Under the pieces are notes generated by a model that worked only from the letters and a program-made list of their open reading frames with translations, searched no databases and had not been told where the DNA came from. A stretch of DNA of 64,000 nt from Gillisella terrae (GTDB lineage Bacteria; Pseudomonadota; Alphaproteobacteria; Rhizobiales; Rhizobiaceae). The position numbers and the translations under genes are program-made. Where the stretch lies: NCBI RefSeq assembly GCF_004801395.1, contig NZ_SSOA01000004.1:389059-453058 (forward strand), written 5' to 3'. Of this stretch, positions 1-9,175 are shown piece by piece (within the stretch, counting starts at the first letter, position 1; every line of letters begins with the position of its first letter).

Positions 1-581
1 GATAGCTCCTCCCAGACAACAGGAGCCACGGAGCCTGGAATATCCCCTTCATCAGAAAAATCCAGATCGGCCTCAATCATCGCTCGGCAGTATATCAGAC
101 GGTCTCGCCATCGATTGTAGAGGGCCGTGGCTTTGCCATCAGCCTGCTGCATGGCCTGCCGTCGTTGCATCTCCGTTTCAGCGGCAAGGAGATCAGCAAG
201 GCCTTCAATCTCGACGAGATCCAGCTTTCCATTTTCAAAGGCGCGCCTGGAAAATTCGCCGGCCTCCGCCAAACGACAATTGGCCTCATCACCCAAGCGA
301 GCCAGAAGAGAGGCCACAACGGCACGACTGCCGTGAACGTGCAATTCGGCACAATCTTCGCCAGTAAAAGAGGCTGGGCCTTCGAAAAACAACACCAACC
401 CGCGATCAATGGTTTGACCGTCACGGTCCCGAATCGATCTTAATGCTGCGACGCGCGGCGCAGGAAGGGCACCACACACCGAGCGCAACACCTCTTGCAC
501 GGATGGTCCGGAGAGCCGTATGACGGCAACGCCGCAAGGAAGGGCGCCCGTCGACAAAGCAAAAATAGTGTCCCGTGCCAT
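1..581 (-). CDS. mnmE: tRNA modification GTPase MnmE, N-terminal part (cut by window edge)
   Basis: MnmE with MnmG makes the 5-(carboxymethyl)aminomethyl modification of the wobble uridine in some tRNAs. Only the first ~193 codons are in the window; the rest lies beyond base 1. Read on the minus strand, the protein starts MARDTIFALSTG and carries the formyl-THF-binding N-terminal domain (IRLSGP, SFTGEDCAELHVHGS, EAGEFSRRAFENGKLDL). The last visible residues lead into the helical region before the G domain. I chose the ATG at 581 because a GAGG sits six bases upstream; ATGs at 587 and 593 are in frame but poorly spaced. It follows rho in the same direction, as in other rhizobia, where mnmG, rsmG, parA and parB usually come next. 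Confidence 0.93.
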   Translation of the reverse strand, partial: MARDTIFALSTGALPCGVAVIRLSGPSVQEVLRSVCGALPAPRVAALRSIRDRDGQTIDRGLVLFFEGPASFTGEDCAELHVHGSRAVVASLLARLGDEANCRLAEAGEFSRRAFENGKLDLVEIEGLADLLAAETEMQRRQAMQQADGKATALYNRWRDRLIYCRAMIEADLDFSDEGDIPGSVAPVVWEEL

Positions 582-610
582 AGGCATCCTCATTTCCAAC
601 CGTATCAGAT

Positions 611-643
611 CAAATCGATTCCGATTTCAAGAATTATGCAGTA
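611..643 (-). repeat. Truncated copy of bipartite palindromic repeat (part 1 only)
   Basis: Read on the minus strand, this is TACTGCATAATT, a variable stretch, then AAATCGGAATCGATTTG. It matches the first two thirds of part 1 of the longer repeats at 14503-14614 and 17745-17850. The second outer arm and the whole of part 2 are missing, so it looks like a decayed fragment. Confidence 0.6.
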
Positions 644-655
644 GCCAGATAAACG

Positions 656-687
656 AAAAGACCTCCAGTTTTTTCAAACCAGAGGTC
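656..687 (-). terminator. Possible rho-independent terminator downstream of rho
   Basis: On the minus strand GACCTC (687-682) pairs with GAGGTC (665-660) across a loop that can pair further with a two-base mismatch, followed by TTTT. It lies between the rho stop and the mnmE start. The U run is short, so it may be weak. Confidence 0.4.
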
Positions 688-789
688 ATTTATAGCAAAA
701 AAGAATCCGGCTCATTATTGAGAAGTTGATCTTCGAAAACGCCCTCGATCGAGGCTATAAAATCTAAGACACCTCAGAGCCGGCTCACT

Positions 790-2055
790 TTAGGTGTTCA
801 TCGACTCGAAGAAGTCACCATTGGTCTTGGTCTGCTTCAACTTGTCGATCAGGAATTCAATGGCATCGGTGGTGCCCATTGGAGCCAGAATGCGGCGAAG
901 CACAAAAATCTTCTGCAGATCCTGACGCGGTACCAACAGGTCTTCCTTACGGGTGCCGGATTTAAGAATATCCATGGACGGGAAGATACGCTTATCGGCG
1001 ACCTTGCGATCAAGCACGATTTCGGAATTGCCTGTACCCTTGAACTCTTCAAAGATCACTTCGTCCATACGGCTGCCTGTATCGATCAGTGCGGTGGCGA
1101 TGATGGTCAGCGATCCACCTTCTTCAATATTACGTGCCGCACCGAAGAAGCGCTTGGGGCGCTGGAGCGCGTTGGCATCCACACCACCGGTCAAAACCTT
1201 ACCCGACGATGGAACAACGGTGTTGTAGGCGCGGCCAAGGCGGGTGATGGAATCGAGCAGAATGACAACGTCGCGTCCGTGCTCCACCAGGCGCTTGGCC
1301 TTTTCAATCACCATTTCAGCAACTTGCACGTGGCGCACAGCGGGTTCGTCAAAGGTTGAGGAAACCACTTCGCCGCGCACGGAACGCTGCATGTCCGTGA
1401 CTTCTTCCGGCCGCTCGTCAATCAGCAGCACGATCAGATAGCATTCCGGATGATTGGCCGTGATGGAATGGGCGATATTCTGCAACAGAACCGTTTTACC
1501 GGTGCGTGGCGGTGCCACAATCAGGCCGCGCTGGCCTTTGCCAAGCGGTGCAATCAAGTCAATCACACGGGCAGAAAGATCCTTGGTGGTTGGATTTTCC
1601 AGTTCCATCTTGAACCGCTCATTCGGATAGAGCGGTGTGAGATTATCAAAGTGAACTTTGTGACGGATTTTTTCCGGGTCTTCAAAATTGATGGTGTTGA
1701 CCTTGAGAAGGGCGAAATAGCGCTCACCTTCCTTCGGACCACGGATCGGACCTTCAACCGTGTCACCCGTCTTCAGTGAGAAGCGGCGCAGCTGGGAAGG
1801 GGAGATGTAAATATCATCTGGCCCCGGCAGATAGTTGGCATTGGCCGAACGCAAAAATCCAAAGCCATCCTGAAGAACTTCAACCACGCCCTGACCGATA
1901 ATCTCGACGTCCTGAGCCGCCAACATTTTCAAGATCGCAAACATCAGTTCCTGTTTGCGCATTGTGGAGGCGTTTTCGACCTCGAGCGATTCAGCGAAGG
2001 CCAGCAAATCGGTTGGCGATTTGCTTTTAAGTTCTTGTAGCTTCATTTCAGCCAT
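790..2055 (-). CDS. rho: Transcription termination factor Rho
   Basis: Hexameric RNA-dependent ATPase that ends transcription. The protein is 421 residues, the usual length in rhizobia. It has the Rho N-terminal helical domain, the RNA-binding cold-shock-like domain ([16 protein letters not shown]), the Walker A motif APPRTGKT and the Rho signature [13 protein letters not shown], then [12 protein letters not shown] in the motor core. The start [10 protein letters not shown] is chosen by family convention; an in-frame ATG four codons upstream exists. No clear Shine-Dalgarno sequence is visible for either. It lies between hemJ and mnmE on the same strand. Confidence 0.96.
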   Translation of the reverse strand: MAEMKLQELKSKSPTDLLAFAESLEVENASTMRKQELMFAILKMLAAQDVEIIGQGVVEVLQDGFGFLRSANANYLPGPDDIYISPSQLRRFSLKTGDTVEGPIRGPKEGERYFALLKVNTINFEDPEKIRHKVHFDNLTPLYPNERFKMELENPTTKDLSARVIDLIAPLGKGQRGLIVAPPRTGKTVLLQNIAHSITANHPECYLIVLLIDERPEEVTDMQRSVRGEVVSSTFDEPAVRHVQVAEMVIEKAKRLVEHGRDVVILLDSITRLGRAYNTVVPSSGKVLTGGVDANALQRPKRFFGAARNIEEGGSLTIIATALIDTGSRMDEVIFEEFKGTGNSEIVLDRKVADKRIFPSMDILKSGTRKEDLLVPRQDLQKIFVLRRILAPMGTTDAIEFLIDKLKQTKTNGDFFESMNT

Positions 2056-2249
2056 GAAGGGGACCATAATCTATCGGTTTGGGGAAGGGCGTGCGGAGGA
2101 AATTCGGCCCTTTCGGATGGACCGATAAGAACGTAACATGCATGCCTCGAAGAATTGTGTGGCGAAAATAGCCAAAACCAGACTGCGCCGCAAGGGGACA
2201 CGGCGATTTCAGCGCAAAATAACCGAAATCTCCGATCTCTACCCCTCAA

Positions 2250-2789
2250 TTAGAAGGGTTTAACCACCACGAGAATCACAATCACGATCATTAGCACTGT
2301 GGGTATTTCATTCATTGCCCGCCAAAAGCGAGGGGTTTTTACATAATCGCCACGGGCGAAAGCTTTGGCACTCCTGCCAAAATATTCGTTCACCAGGGTC
2401 AATGCTACAACAGCTGCAATCTTTGCATGTAGCCAGCCCCCTTGAAAATGGAAAAAAGCAGAAGCCATGTAGAGGCCCAGAATCCAGGAAATGGCCATGG
2501 CCGGCCGCATGATGACATTCATCAGCCGCCTTTCCATCACGGCAAATGTCTCGGCCTGAGCTGATCCTTTTGGCGCGTCGGAGTGATAAATAAACAGCCG
2601 GGGCATATACAAAAGCCCGGCCATCCAGGACATCACCGCGATGATGTGAAGCGCCTTGATCCAAAGATAGGCTTCATCCGGCCCCAGCCAAAACAACCAA
2701 AGACCGATTGCGCAAAATATCAGCAGTGCAATCACCGCGCGGGTTTGCGCTTTTCTTCCGGCTTTTTCGCTCTTTTGGCTCTCGCTCAT
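2250..2789 (-). CDS. hemJ: Protoporphyrinogen IX oxidase HemJ
   Basis: Inner-membrane protein of 179 residues that oxidises protoporphyrinogen IX to protoporphyrin IX, the penultimate step of heme synthesis, in bacteria lacking HemG or HemY. It has about four hydrophobic segments and the HemJ/UPF0093 signature KALHIIAVMSWMAGLLYMPR with its conserved histidine, then MERRLMNVIMRPAM. The ATG at 2789 comes one base after the hemE stop codon, so the two heme genes are probably cotranscribed and translationally coupled. A longer in-frame start inside hemE is possible but unlikely. Confidence 0.9.
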   Translation of the reverse strand: MSESQKSEKAGRKAQTRAVIALLIFCAIGLWLFWLGPDEAYLWIKALHIIAVMSWMAGLLYMPRLFIYHSDAPKGSAQAETFAVMERRLMNVIMRPAMAISWILGLYMASAFFHFQGGWLHAKIAAVVALTLVNEYFGRSAKAFARGDYVKTPRFWRAMNEIPTVLMIVIVILVVVKPF

Positions 2790-2790
2790 C

Positions 2791-3825
2791 TCAAGCGTTC
2801 TCCCCACGCACGTGGCGCACAAGTTCACTTACTGTTTCCGGTTGAGCCTGAGGCGTAATGCCGTGGCCGAGATTGAAAATCAGTGGGCCATTGCCAAGAC
2901 GATCCAGAATCCGGCTGGCTCCATCCTTCATCGCCTGACCACCGGCAATCATCAACATGGGATCGAGATTGCCCTGCACAGGGCTTTCTTTTTGAAGGTC
3001 CGCTGCAAAGGACAGCGGCACGCTCCAATCAAGACCAATGGCATCAGCGCCCGTCTTTCGCGCATAGTCTTTCAGCAAAATGCCGGCACCCTTGGCAAAG
3101 GCGATAATTTTGGCATCCGGACGGCGCGCGCGCACCGTATCGACAATACGCTTGACCGGTGAGACGCAAAAATCAGTAAATTCGTCTTCACCGAGAACGC
3201 CTGCCCAGGAATCGAAAATCTGAACGGCGTCCGCGCCCGCTTCTAATTGACCCAGAAGATATTCTGCAGACAAATCCGCTAGAATATCGAGAAGCCGCAA
3301 AAACGCTTGCCGCTCGCGATAAGCAAACAAGCGGGCCGGGGCCTGATCCGGTGTGCCATGACCGGCAATCATATAGGTCGCAACCGTCCAGGGAGCGCCA
3401 CAGAAGCCCAGCAGGGTGGTTTCATGGGGGAGGGTGGCTCTGAGCTTCTCAACGGTGTCCAGAACCGGGTTCAGGTGCGGAAAGACCGAGTTTATCGAAA
3501 GCCCATGAATCTCATCAGCTGATATCGGTGTCATTTCAGGGCCAACACCTTCGCTGAAGGTGACATTGCGCTTCAAAGCATCTGGAATGACCAGAATATC
3601 AGAGAACAGAATGGCAGCATCAAAGCCATAGCGACGGATGGGCTGCAAGGTCACTTCAGTGGCAAGCTCTGGCGAATAACAGAGATCGAGGAAACTTCCG
3701 GCCGTTTTGCGCGTTTCTCTGTACTCAGGAAGATAGCGTCCTGCCTGACGCATCAGCCAAATGGGTGGCGGAGAGAGGGTTTCGCCTTTGAGCACCTTCA
3801 GAATCTTTCGGTTTTCAACGCTCAC
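2791..3825 (-). CDS. hemE: Uroporphyrinogen decarboxylase
   Basis: Cytoplasmic enzyme that removes four acetate carboxyl groups from uroporphyrinogen III to give coproporphyrinogen III. The family signature [17 protein letters not shown] lies near residue 25 and [13 protein letters not shown] near 140; the length of 344 residues is normal. I chose a GTG start at 3825 (VSVENRKIL) because AAAGG sits seven bases upstream; the next upstream in-frame start is a TTG inside that same ribosome-binding region. The gene borders the putative replication origin on its left, as hemE does in Caulobacter, and is followed by hemJ. Confidence 0.94.
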   Translation of the reverse strand: MSVENRKILKVLKGETLSPPPIWLMRQAGRYLPEYRETRKTAGSFLDLCYSPELATEVTLQPIRRYGFDAAILFSDILVIPDALKRNVTFSEGVGPEMTPISADEIHGLSINSVFPHLNPVLDTVEKLRATLPHETTLLGFCGAPWTVATYMIAGHGTPDQAPARLFAYRERQAFLRLLDILADLSAEYLLGQLEAGADAVQIFDSWAGVLGEDEFTDFCVSPVKRIVDTVRARRPDAKIIAFAKGAGILLKDYARKTGADAIGLDWSVPLSFAADLQKESPVQGNLDPMLMIAGGQAMKDGASRILDRLGNGPLIFNLGHGITPQAQPETVSELVRHVRGENA

Positions 3826-4230
3826 ATCCGGACCTTTCAAATTATAAAAGAGAGAATCTTTTTTTCTTCTATTTCTAAGAGTCTGTGATTAGCACGGGTT
3901 AAAGACTATCCACAAATCTGTGCCATGTTATGAGATTATATCCACACTGTGGAATGGCATATTGTCTCATTGGAAGAACAATGGGATTCGTTTAAAAAAG
4001 CCTATAAAAATCAAAGGATTGATTTTAGATTTATTGATAGCCTTGCCTGTGGATAAGCTGGGTATGGTCGCTCTAAAACCCGCGCTGGATGACTCTATCC
4101 ACAGGCGTCACGAAACTTCGTCCCGACGGGTCACTTCTGTGGACAACCTGGGGGTTTTCCACTTGCCTAAAATCGCTTCCCGACGCTACCTGCTTTTGTA
4201 CAAGTTTATCAACAAGGGAGGCAGGATAAC
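3826..4230. other. Putative chromosomal replication origin (oriC)
   Basis: This 405-bp gap between divergent hemE and ppsR contains many DnaA-box-like 9-mers. A perfect one, TGTGGATAA, is at 4048-4056. Single-mismatch forms are CTATCCACA at 3906-3914 and 4095-4103, ATATCCACA at 3938-3946, TGTGGACAA at 4138-4146 and TTATCAACA at 4206-4214; a weaker TTTTCCACT is at 4155-4163. An AT-rich stretch at about 3988-4040 could be the unwinding element. Four GANTC methylation sites (near 3855, 3880, 3985, 4091) fall in it. In Caulobacter, and by report in Sinorhizobium, the origin sits beside hemE. No gene is visible in the gap. Confidence 0.85.
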
Positions 4231-5052
4231 GTGGAGAACCGCAAAAACTTCTTTCATCTTCACCTGATTTCTGACTCAACGGGAGAAACGTTGATCTCGG
4301 CGGGGCGGGCCGCTGCGGTGCAATTTCTGCATGTCAGCCCGATTGAACATGTCTATCCGCTGGTGCGAAATCGCAAACAGGCTGATGCGGTGGTGAGTGC
4401 CATCGATAAAGAACCAGGCATTGTTCTCTACACTATCGTTGATCCCGAGCTGGCCGATTTTATTGATAAACGCTGTGTCGAAATTGGTGTGCCGAGTGTG
4501 AATGTGATGGAGCCGATTATCGGCACGTTTCAAACCTATCTCGGCCCGCTGGCGCGCAGGCGGGTTGGCGCACAGCATGTGATGAACGCCGATTATTTCG
4601 CGCGCATTGAAGCCTTGAACTACACCATGGATCATGATGATGGCCAGATGGCGGATGATTATGATCAGGCCGATGTGGTTTTGGTCGGCATTAGCCGCAC
4701 GTCCAAAACGCCCACCAGCATTTACCTTGCCAATCGCGGCATCAAAACGGCCAATATTCCCATTGTGCCCGGTGTGCCCTTGCCTGAAAACTTGCTGAGT
4801 GCCACGAAACCTCTGATCGTGGGCTTGATCGCCACATCAGACCGCATCTCACAGGTTCGTGGGCATCGCGAACTCGGTTCGGTTTCGGGCTTGGATATGA
4901 GCGATTACACGGATCGCGCCACCATTGCCGAAGAGTTGAAATATGCAAGAATGCTGTGCGCGCGCCATAATTGGCCGATTATTGATGTCACGCGCCGCTC
5001 AATCGAAGAGACGGCTGCCGCAATCGTTGCTCTGCGCAGCAAGCTGCGCTAA
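4231..5052 (+). CDS. ppsR: Pyruvate,phosphate dikinase / PEP synthase regulatory protein (DUF299)
   Basis: Bifunctional serine/threonine kinase and pyrophosphorylase of the PDRP/PpsR family, which switches pyruvate phosphate dikinase or PEP synthase off and on by reversible threonine phosphorylation. The 273-residue protein starts with the conserved [12 protein letters not shown], has the nucleotide-binding loop [15 protein letters not shown] near residue 152, and RSIEETAA near the end. It starts at GTG 4231, preceded by AGGGAGGCAGGA. It is the first plus-strand gene to the right of the putative origin, in the place of Caulobacter RP001. Whether the target here is PPDK or PEP synthase cannot be told from the sequence. 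Confidence 0.93.
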   Translation: MENRKNFFHLHLISDSTGETLISAGRAAAVQFLHVSPIEHVYPLVRNRKQADAVVSAIDKEPGIVLYTIVDPELADFIDKRCVEIGVPSVNVMEPIIGTFQTYLGPLARRRVGAQHVMNADYFARIEALNYTMDHDDGQMADDYDQADVVLVGISRTSKTPTSIYLANRGIKTANIPIVPGVPLPENLLSATKPLIVGLIATSDRISQVRGHRELGSVSGLDMSDYTDRATIAEELKYARMLCARHNWPIIDVTRRSIEETAAAIVALRSKLR

Positions 5053-5086
5053 GCCAAATTCAGGTTTTTAACGTTTCGAGGCTGTC

Positions 5087-5686
5087 ATGGCTCTACCCCT
5101 CGTGCTGGCATCCACCAGTCCTTTTCGTAAGCACCTGTTGCAACAGGCAGGGTTGGAATTTACCACAGCCGCACCCGATATTGACGAACGCGAGATTGAG
5201 GCGCTGGCAGAGCATCAGTCTTTGTCACCATCGCAGCTTGCCGAGCTGTTGGGCTGCGAAAAAGCACTGGCGGTGAGTAAAAAGCAGACGGGCGCTTTGG
5301 TGCTCGGTGGTGATCAGGTCATGGCACTGGGAGAGACGGTTTATCACAAGCCCAAGGATTTGGCTGCCGCTCGAGAACAGCTTCTCAGCTTACGGGGTGC
5401 CACCCATGTCCTCAATAGCTCGCTGGCGCTTGCCAAAGATGCTGAAATTGTCTGGTCTCATGTCAGTCAGGCACAGATGACAGTTCGCCTGTTCAGTGAG
5501 ACGTTTCTGGATGATTATCTGGATAAGGTCGGCGATAAAATTCTGAAGAGCGTTGGCGGTTACCAAATTGAAGGAATGGGTGTTCAGCTGTTTTCGAAGG
5601 TCAACGGCGATTATTTCACCATTATTGGCGTGCCGCTTTTTCCTTTGATGGAGAAACTTCGGGAATTGGATGTTCTTCATGCATGA
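5087..5686 (+). CDS. maf: Maf-like nucleoside triphosphate pyrophosphatase
   Basis: Maf family enzymes hydrolyse non-canonical or methylated nucleoside triphosphates to monophosphates plus pyrophosphate and may act as house-cleaning enzymes. The 199-residue protein has the N-terminal loop [14 protein letters not shown], the catalytic region [12 protein letters not shown] and the C-terminal [13 protein letters not shown]. The usual SxSPRR loop reads STSPFRK here. Its end overlaps the start of aroE by eight bases, giving a tight unit ppsR-maf-aroE-coaE-dnaQ. Confidence 0.9.
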   Translation: MALPLVLASTSPFRKHLLQQAGLEFTTAAPDIDEREIEALAEHQSLSPSQLAELLGCEKALAVSKKQTGALVLGGDQVMALGETVYHKPKDLAAAREQLLSLRGATHVLNSSLALAKDAEIVWSHVSQAQMTVRLFSETFLDDYLDKVGDKILKSVGGYQIEGMGVQLFSKVNGDYFTIIGVPLFPLMEKLRELDVLHA

Positions 5687-6557
5687 TTCACGTGAAACCA
5701 ATGCAAAACGGGCTTTTGTTGTGGGCTATCCGATTAGCCATTCGCGTTCGCCGATGATCCATGGCTACTGGTTGAAGCAGTATGGAATTTTGGGCGCTTA
5801 TGAAAAGCGCGCTGTTGACCCCGCAGATTTTACAGAATTTCTCGCAAAATTGCGTGAAAGTGAATCCGGCTATCAAGGGGGGAATGTGACAATTCCTCAT
5901 AAGGAATCCGCCTATCAATTGGCGGACTATCCTGACGCTTTGGCCGAAGAATTAGGTGCTGCAAACACGCTGTGGCTGGAAAATGGTGCACTCTATGCCA
6001 CCAACACCGATGGCTACGGTTTCATTGCCAATCTTGATCAACAACAACCGGGTTGGGATAATACAGGCTGTGCCGTGGTGTTGGGGGCAGGCGGGGCCAG
6101 CCGCGCCATTATTCAGGCGATCCGCAATCGCGGCATTGCTAAAATCCACGTGATCAATCGCACAAAAGAAAAAGCGCATGAGTTGGCAAGGCGCTTTGGC
6201 CCCACAATAGAGGGGCACGGATTCGATGCTTTGAACGACGTGTTGCAAGGTGCGGGTCTGCTGATCAACACCACATCACTTGGCATGTCCAAAGCGTCTA
6301 ACGCAGACAGCGAGGCTTTTCCAACCATTGCCTGGGAAAAACTGGCAGAGAATGCTGTTGTGACCGATATTGTCTACGTGCCTTTGGAAACCGAATTTTT
6401 ACGCCGAGCCCGCGAGGCCGGATTTGCCACCGTCGATGGTCTTGGGATGTTGCTGCATCAGGCCGTACCGGGTTTTGAAAAATGGTTTGGCGTACGGCCC
6501 GAGGTGACAGATGAATTACGGCAGTTGATCATTGCCGATCTGGAGGCGGCATCATGA
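5679..6557 (+). CDS. aroE: Shikimate dehydrogenase (NADP+)
   Basis: Reduces 3-dehydroshikimate to shikimate with NADPH in the chorismate pathway. The substrate-binding motif [14 protein letters not shown] is near residue 20, the catalytic lysine lies in [11 protein letters not shown], and the Rossmann loop GAGGASRA is near residue 130, followed by NRTKEKA, which suits NADP. The length is 292 residues from ATG 5679; a second in-frame ATG at 5670 is possible. The start overlaps the end of maf, and the stop overlaps the start of coaE (ATGA). A parS-like palindrome lies inside the first codons. Confidence 0.94.
   Translation: MHDSRETNAKRAFVVGYPISHSRSPMIHGYWLKQYGILGAYEKRAVDPADFTEFLAKLRESESGYQGGNVTIPHKESAYQLADYPDALAEELGAANTLWLENGALYATNTDGYGFIANLDQQQPGWDNTGCAVVLGAGGASRAIIQAIRNRGIAKIHVINRTKEKAHELARRFGPTIEGHGFDALNDVLQGAGLLINTTSLGMSKASNADSEAFPTIAWEKLAENAVVTDIVYVPLETEFLRRAREAGFATVDGLGMLLHQAVPGFEKWFGVRPEVTDELRQLIIADLEAAS
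5684..5699. promoter_or_regulatory. parS-like site 1
   Basis: TGATTCACGTGAAACC matches the ParB-binding consensus TGTTTCACGTGAAACA at 14 of 16 positions. It lies inside coding sequence, at the maf stop and the first codons of aroE, about 1.5 kb from the putative origin. Confidence 0.6.
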
Positions 6558-7165
6558 TCCGGCTAGGATTGACGGGATCGATTGGCATGGGAAAAACCAC
6601 CACGGCGGATTTTTTTCGCCAGGAGGGCGTTCCTGTCTATGATGCGGATGCTGCCGTTCACGAGCTTTATCGTCATGAAGCGGTGGAGCCGATTGGCGCG
6701 GTCTTTCCCGAAGCAATTGTTGATGGTGTGGTTGATCGCTCTATCCTTAGTCAGACTCTGGCTCAGAATCCGGGTAAGATGAAGGCGCTGGAAGCCATTG
6801 TGCATCCGCTGGTGCGCCGCAAACAGCAGGCTTTTCTGGAAGATCAGGAACTGGCCGGTGCTGATCTGGTGGCTTTTGATATTCCGCTTTTGTTTGAAAC
6901 GGGTGGCCAAAAACAGCTGGATAAGGTTGTCGTGGTCAGTTGCGATGCCGAAACCCAGCGTGAGCGGGTGTTGGCACGGCCCGGCTGGACAGAAGAGAAG
7001 CTGGCTATGGTGCTGGCCCGGCAAATGCCGGATGAAGAAAAGCGTGCTCGCGCTGATTTTGTGGTCGAGACGGGATTTGGACTTGAGATAGCCCAGGCGC
7101 AAGTGAAAGACATTGTGCAGGCGCTTCGTTTAGAAGCGGATGTGCCATGGCCGGAGGATGAATAA
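6554..7165 (+). CDS. coaE: Dephospho-CoA kinase
   Basis: Phosphorylates the 3'-hydroxyl of dephospho-CoA, the last step of coenzyme A synthesis. The 203-residue protein opens with the P-loop [17 protein letters not shown]; later motifs are [23 protein letters not shown] and [10 protein letters not shown], all typical of the family. The ATG overlaps the aroE stop (ATGA) and the TAA overlaps the dnaQ ATG (TAATG), so translation is probably coupled through the three genes. The gene coaA for the first step of the pathway is at 45222-46229. Confidence 0.95.
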   Translation: MIRLGLTGSIGMGKTTTADFFRQEGVPVYDADAAVHELYRHEAVEPIGAVFPEAIVDGVVDRSILSQTLAQNPGKMKALEAIVHPLVRRKQQAFLEDQELAGADLVAFDIPLLFETGGQKQLDKVVVVSCDAETQRERVLARPGWTEEKLAMVLARQMPDEEKRARADFVVETGFGLEIAQAQVKDIVQALRLEADVPWPEDE

Positions 7166-7872
7166 TGCGGGAAATCATTTTTGATACGGAAACAACCGGT
7201 CTCGAAAGCAAGACCGACCGGGTGATCGAAATTGGTGGCGTTGAGCTGTTCAATCATTTTCCGACCGGGCGAACATTTCACGTCTATATTAATCCCGGTG
7301 ACAAACAGGTGCATCCCGACGCCTTGGCCGTGCACGGCATTACCGATGCGTTTTTGAAAGATAAGCCGCCATTCTCTGAGATTGTCGATGAGTTTCTGGG
7401 CTTTTTCGAAGGCGCAAAATGGGTGGCCCATAATGCGACCTTCGACATGGGTTTCATCAATGCCGAGTTGGAGCGCTTGGGCAAGCCGCCGATTTCCAAT
7501 GATCTGGTGGTGGATACTCTGGCGCTGGCCCGTCGCAAAAACCCGATGGGGCCAAACTCTCTGGACGCTTTGTGCCGTCGTTACGGCATCGACAATTCCC
7601 ATCGCACCAAGCACGGAGCCTTGCTCGACTCTGAAATTCTGGCGGAAGTCTACATCGAAATGCTCGGTGGACGTCAGGCAACCTTCGGTCTCGAACAATC
7701 GGGATCGACAGGGCAGGGCAGCGCCAGACGCGATGATGTGAAGGTTGAAATTGCCCTTCGCCCGTCACCGTTGCCGCCCCGCATAACAGAAGAAGAGCGC
7801 GAACGCCATCAAGGGCTGGTCAAACGATTGGGCGCAAAAGCGTTGTGGGGTCAGTATTTGGCGGGCGAATAG
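7165..7872 (+). CDS. dnaQ: DNA polymerase III epsilon subunit (3'-5' proofreading exonuclease)
   Basis: DEDDh exonuclease that proofreads for the replicative polymerase. The 235-residue protein has Exo I IIFDTETTGL at its start, Exo II WVAHNATFDMGFI near residue 90, and Exo III with the histidine and aspartate in HRTKHGALLDSEIL near residue 150, so the catalytic set is complete. A short C-terminal tail would contact the alpha subunit. It is the last gene of the plus-strand run that begins at ppsR and is followed by a strong terminator. Confidence 0.95.
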   Translation: MREIIFDTETTGLESKTDRVIEIGGVELFNHFPTGRTFHVYINPGDKQVHPDALAVHGITDAFLKDKPPFSEIVDEFLGFFEGAKWVAHNATFDMGFINAELERLGKPPISNDLVVDTLALARRKNPMGPNSLDALCRRYGIDNSHRTKHGALLDSEILAEVYIEMLGGRQATFGLEQSGSTGQGSARRDDVKVEIALRPSPLPPRITEEERERHQGLVKRLGAKALWGQYLAGE

Positions 7873-7894
7873 CCAGCCCTTATCATCAGACACG

Positions 7895-7934
7895 AAAAAA
7901 CCCGGATCTGCTGTTCGCAGTATCCGGGTTTTTT
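7895..7934. terminator. Bidirectional rho-independent terminator between dnaQ and secB
   Basis: AAAAAACCCGGAT and ATCCGGGTTTTTT flank a loop that can pair a little further. Poly-A on one side and poly-T on the other let it serve both dnaQ (plus) and secB (minus). Confidence 0.9.
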
Positions 7935-7959
7935 ATGAAGCGGCTTTCCGCAACAAATT

Positions 7960-8436
7960 TTAATTAACGCTGGTGTTCGCTGCTTCGCGGGCCTGCTCTT
8001 CAGCAAAGCGCTGCGTAAACATCTGTGCGAAATCGATTGGATCGATCATCAAAGGTGGGAAGCCGCCATTGCGGGTTGCATCAGCAATGATCTGGCGGGC
8101 AAATGGGAACAGAAGGCGCGGGCACTCGATGAAGAGCACGGGCAGCATGTGTTCCTGCGGAAAGCCTTCGATGCGGAATACGCCGCCGTAAACCAGCTCA
8201 GTCGCGAAAACCACCTTATCGCCATCGCGGGCTTCGGCGTTCAGGGTCAGCACAACATCGAAGTCATTTTCAGACAGCGGATTGGCGTTGACATTGACGT
8301 TGATATTGATCGATGGGGCCTTGTCTCTGGCCTGAAGCGAGTGCGGTGCGCCCGGATTTTCAAAGGAAAGATCTTTGATATATTGCGCAAGAATATTCAG
8401 GGACGGGCTCGCCCCGGTGCTGTTTTCATTGGCCAT
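7960..8436 (-). CDS. secB: Protein-export chaperone SecB
   Basis: Tetrameric cytosolic chaperone that keeps precursor proteins unfolded and hands them to SecA for Sec export. At 158 residues the length is usual. Recognisable stretches are [14 protein letters not shown] near residue 17, EVVLTL-like strands ([12 protein letters not shown]), [10 protein letters not shown] and [28 protein letters not shown], which is strongly conserved. It is transcribed leftwards behind fxsA, with a 90-bp gap, and ends at the terminator shared with dnaQ. Confidence 0.95.
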   Translation of the reverse strand: MANENSTGASPSLNILAQYIKDLSFENPGAPHSLQARDKAPSININVNVNANPLSENDFDVVLTLNAEARDGDKVVFATELVYGGVFRIEGFPQEHMLPVLFIECPRLLFPFARQIIADATRNGGFPPLMIDPIDFAQMFTQRFAEEQAREAANTSVN

Positions 8437-8526
8437 TGGGGTTCCTCAAGGCTTTTCGGTTGCAGTCGGCATCTAGCATTTTGAGGCTGTGGTTACAAGG
8501 CTTTCGGCCCCGACTTATGGCAGACG

Positions 8527-9057
8527 TCATTGCTCGTCCTTCGGCAATTGCTTCCACGGCGACGGGGTACCTGGTTCCTTGCGGCTATATTCATCAGCGT
8601 CGAGATCCACGACAGTGTCGGTTGAGCGGGGGCGGTTTTGTCCGGCACTCTGTCCAAAACCACTGGAAAAGTGACCGGATTGAAATCCACCCGGTGTCCG
8701 CACAGTAACAATGCGGGTTTTGATAAAGTTCCAAAGGGTGGTGCGCACCAGCGGCACCAGCAGCAGAAGACCGATGATGTCGGTGATAAAGCCCGGCAGC
8801 AGCAGCAAAAGGCCGCCAACCACCTGAGCGGTGCCATCCACCAGGGTCTTTACCGTTTCTTCGGGCGTATCGCGCTGCGGGCGGCGCAAACGTTGGGCAA
8901 GGCTGACACCATTGCTTTTCAGCACCAGCAGACCCACCAGGGATGAGGCAAGAACCAGCGCCAGCGTGGTTAAAACACCCAGCCACTGTCCGACCAAAAC
9001 GAAACCTGCAATCTCCGCTAAGGGTAAAAGAAGCAGGATTATGGCTGGTATTCGCAT
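8527..9057 (-). CDS. fxsA: FxsA family inner-membrane protein
   Basis: Small inner-membrane protein of the FxsA family (named for suppression of F exclusion of phage T7 in E. coli); its normal role is unclear. The 176-residue protein has three or four hydrophobic segments (RIPAIILLLLPLAEIAGFVL, LTTLALVLASSLVGLLVL, VVGGLLLLLPGFITDIIGLL) and the family motif LLLLPGFITD. A polar C-terminal tail follows. The ATG at 9057 is preceded by AGGAGA at five bases, which favours it over the longer in-frame start. It is divergent from timA. Confidence 0.88.
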   Translation of the reverse strand: MRIPAIILLLLPLAEIAGFVLVGQWLGVLTTLALVLASSLVGLLVLKSNGVSLAQRLRRPQRDTPEETVKTLVDGTAQVVGGLLLLLPGFITDIIGLLLLVPLVRTTLWNFIKTRIVTVRTPGGFQSGHFSSGFGQSAGQNRPRSTDTVVDLDADEYSRKEPGTPSPWKQLPKDEQ

Positions 9058-9175
9058 AAGGTCTCCTGTGAATGTGGCATTTAGGCCCAAAGAGTATCAT
9101 CAGCTATTTGAATGAGGGGTCTATCAGACTATATGGTGTATCAAAGCTTCAATTTAAACAGCGGTGCAACAGTCG

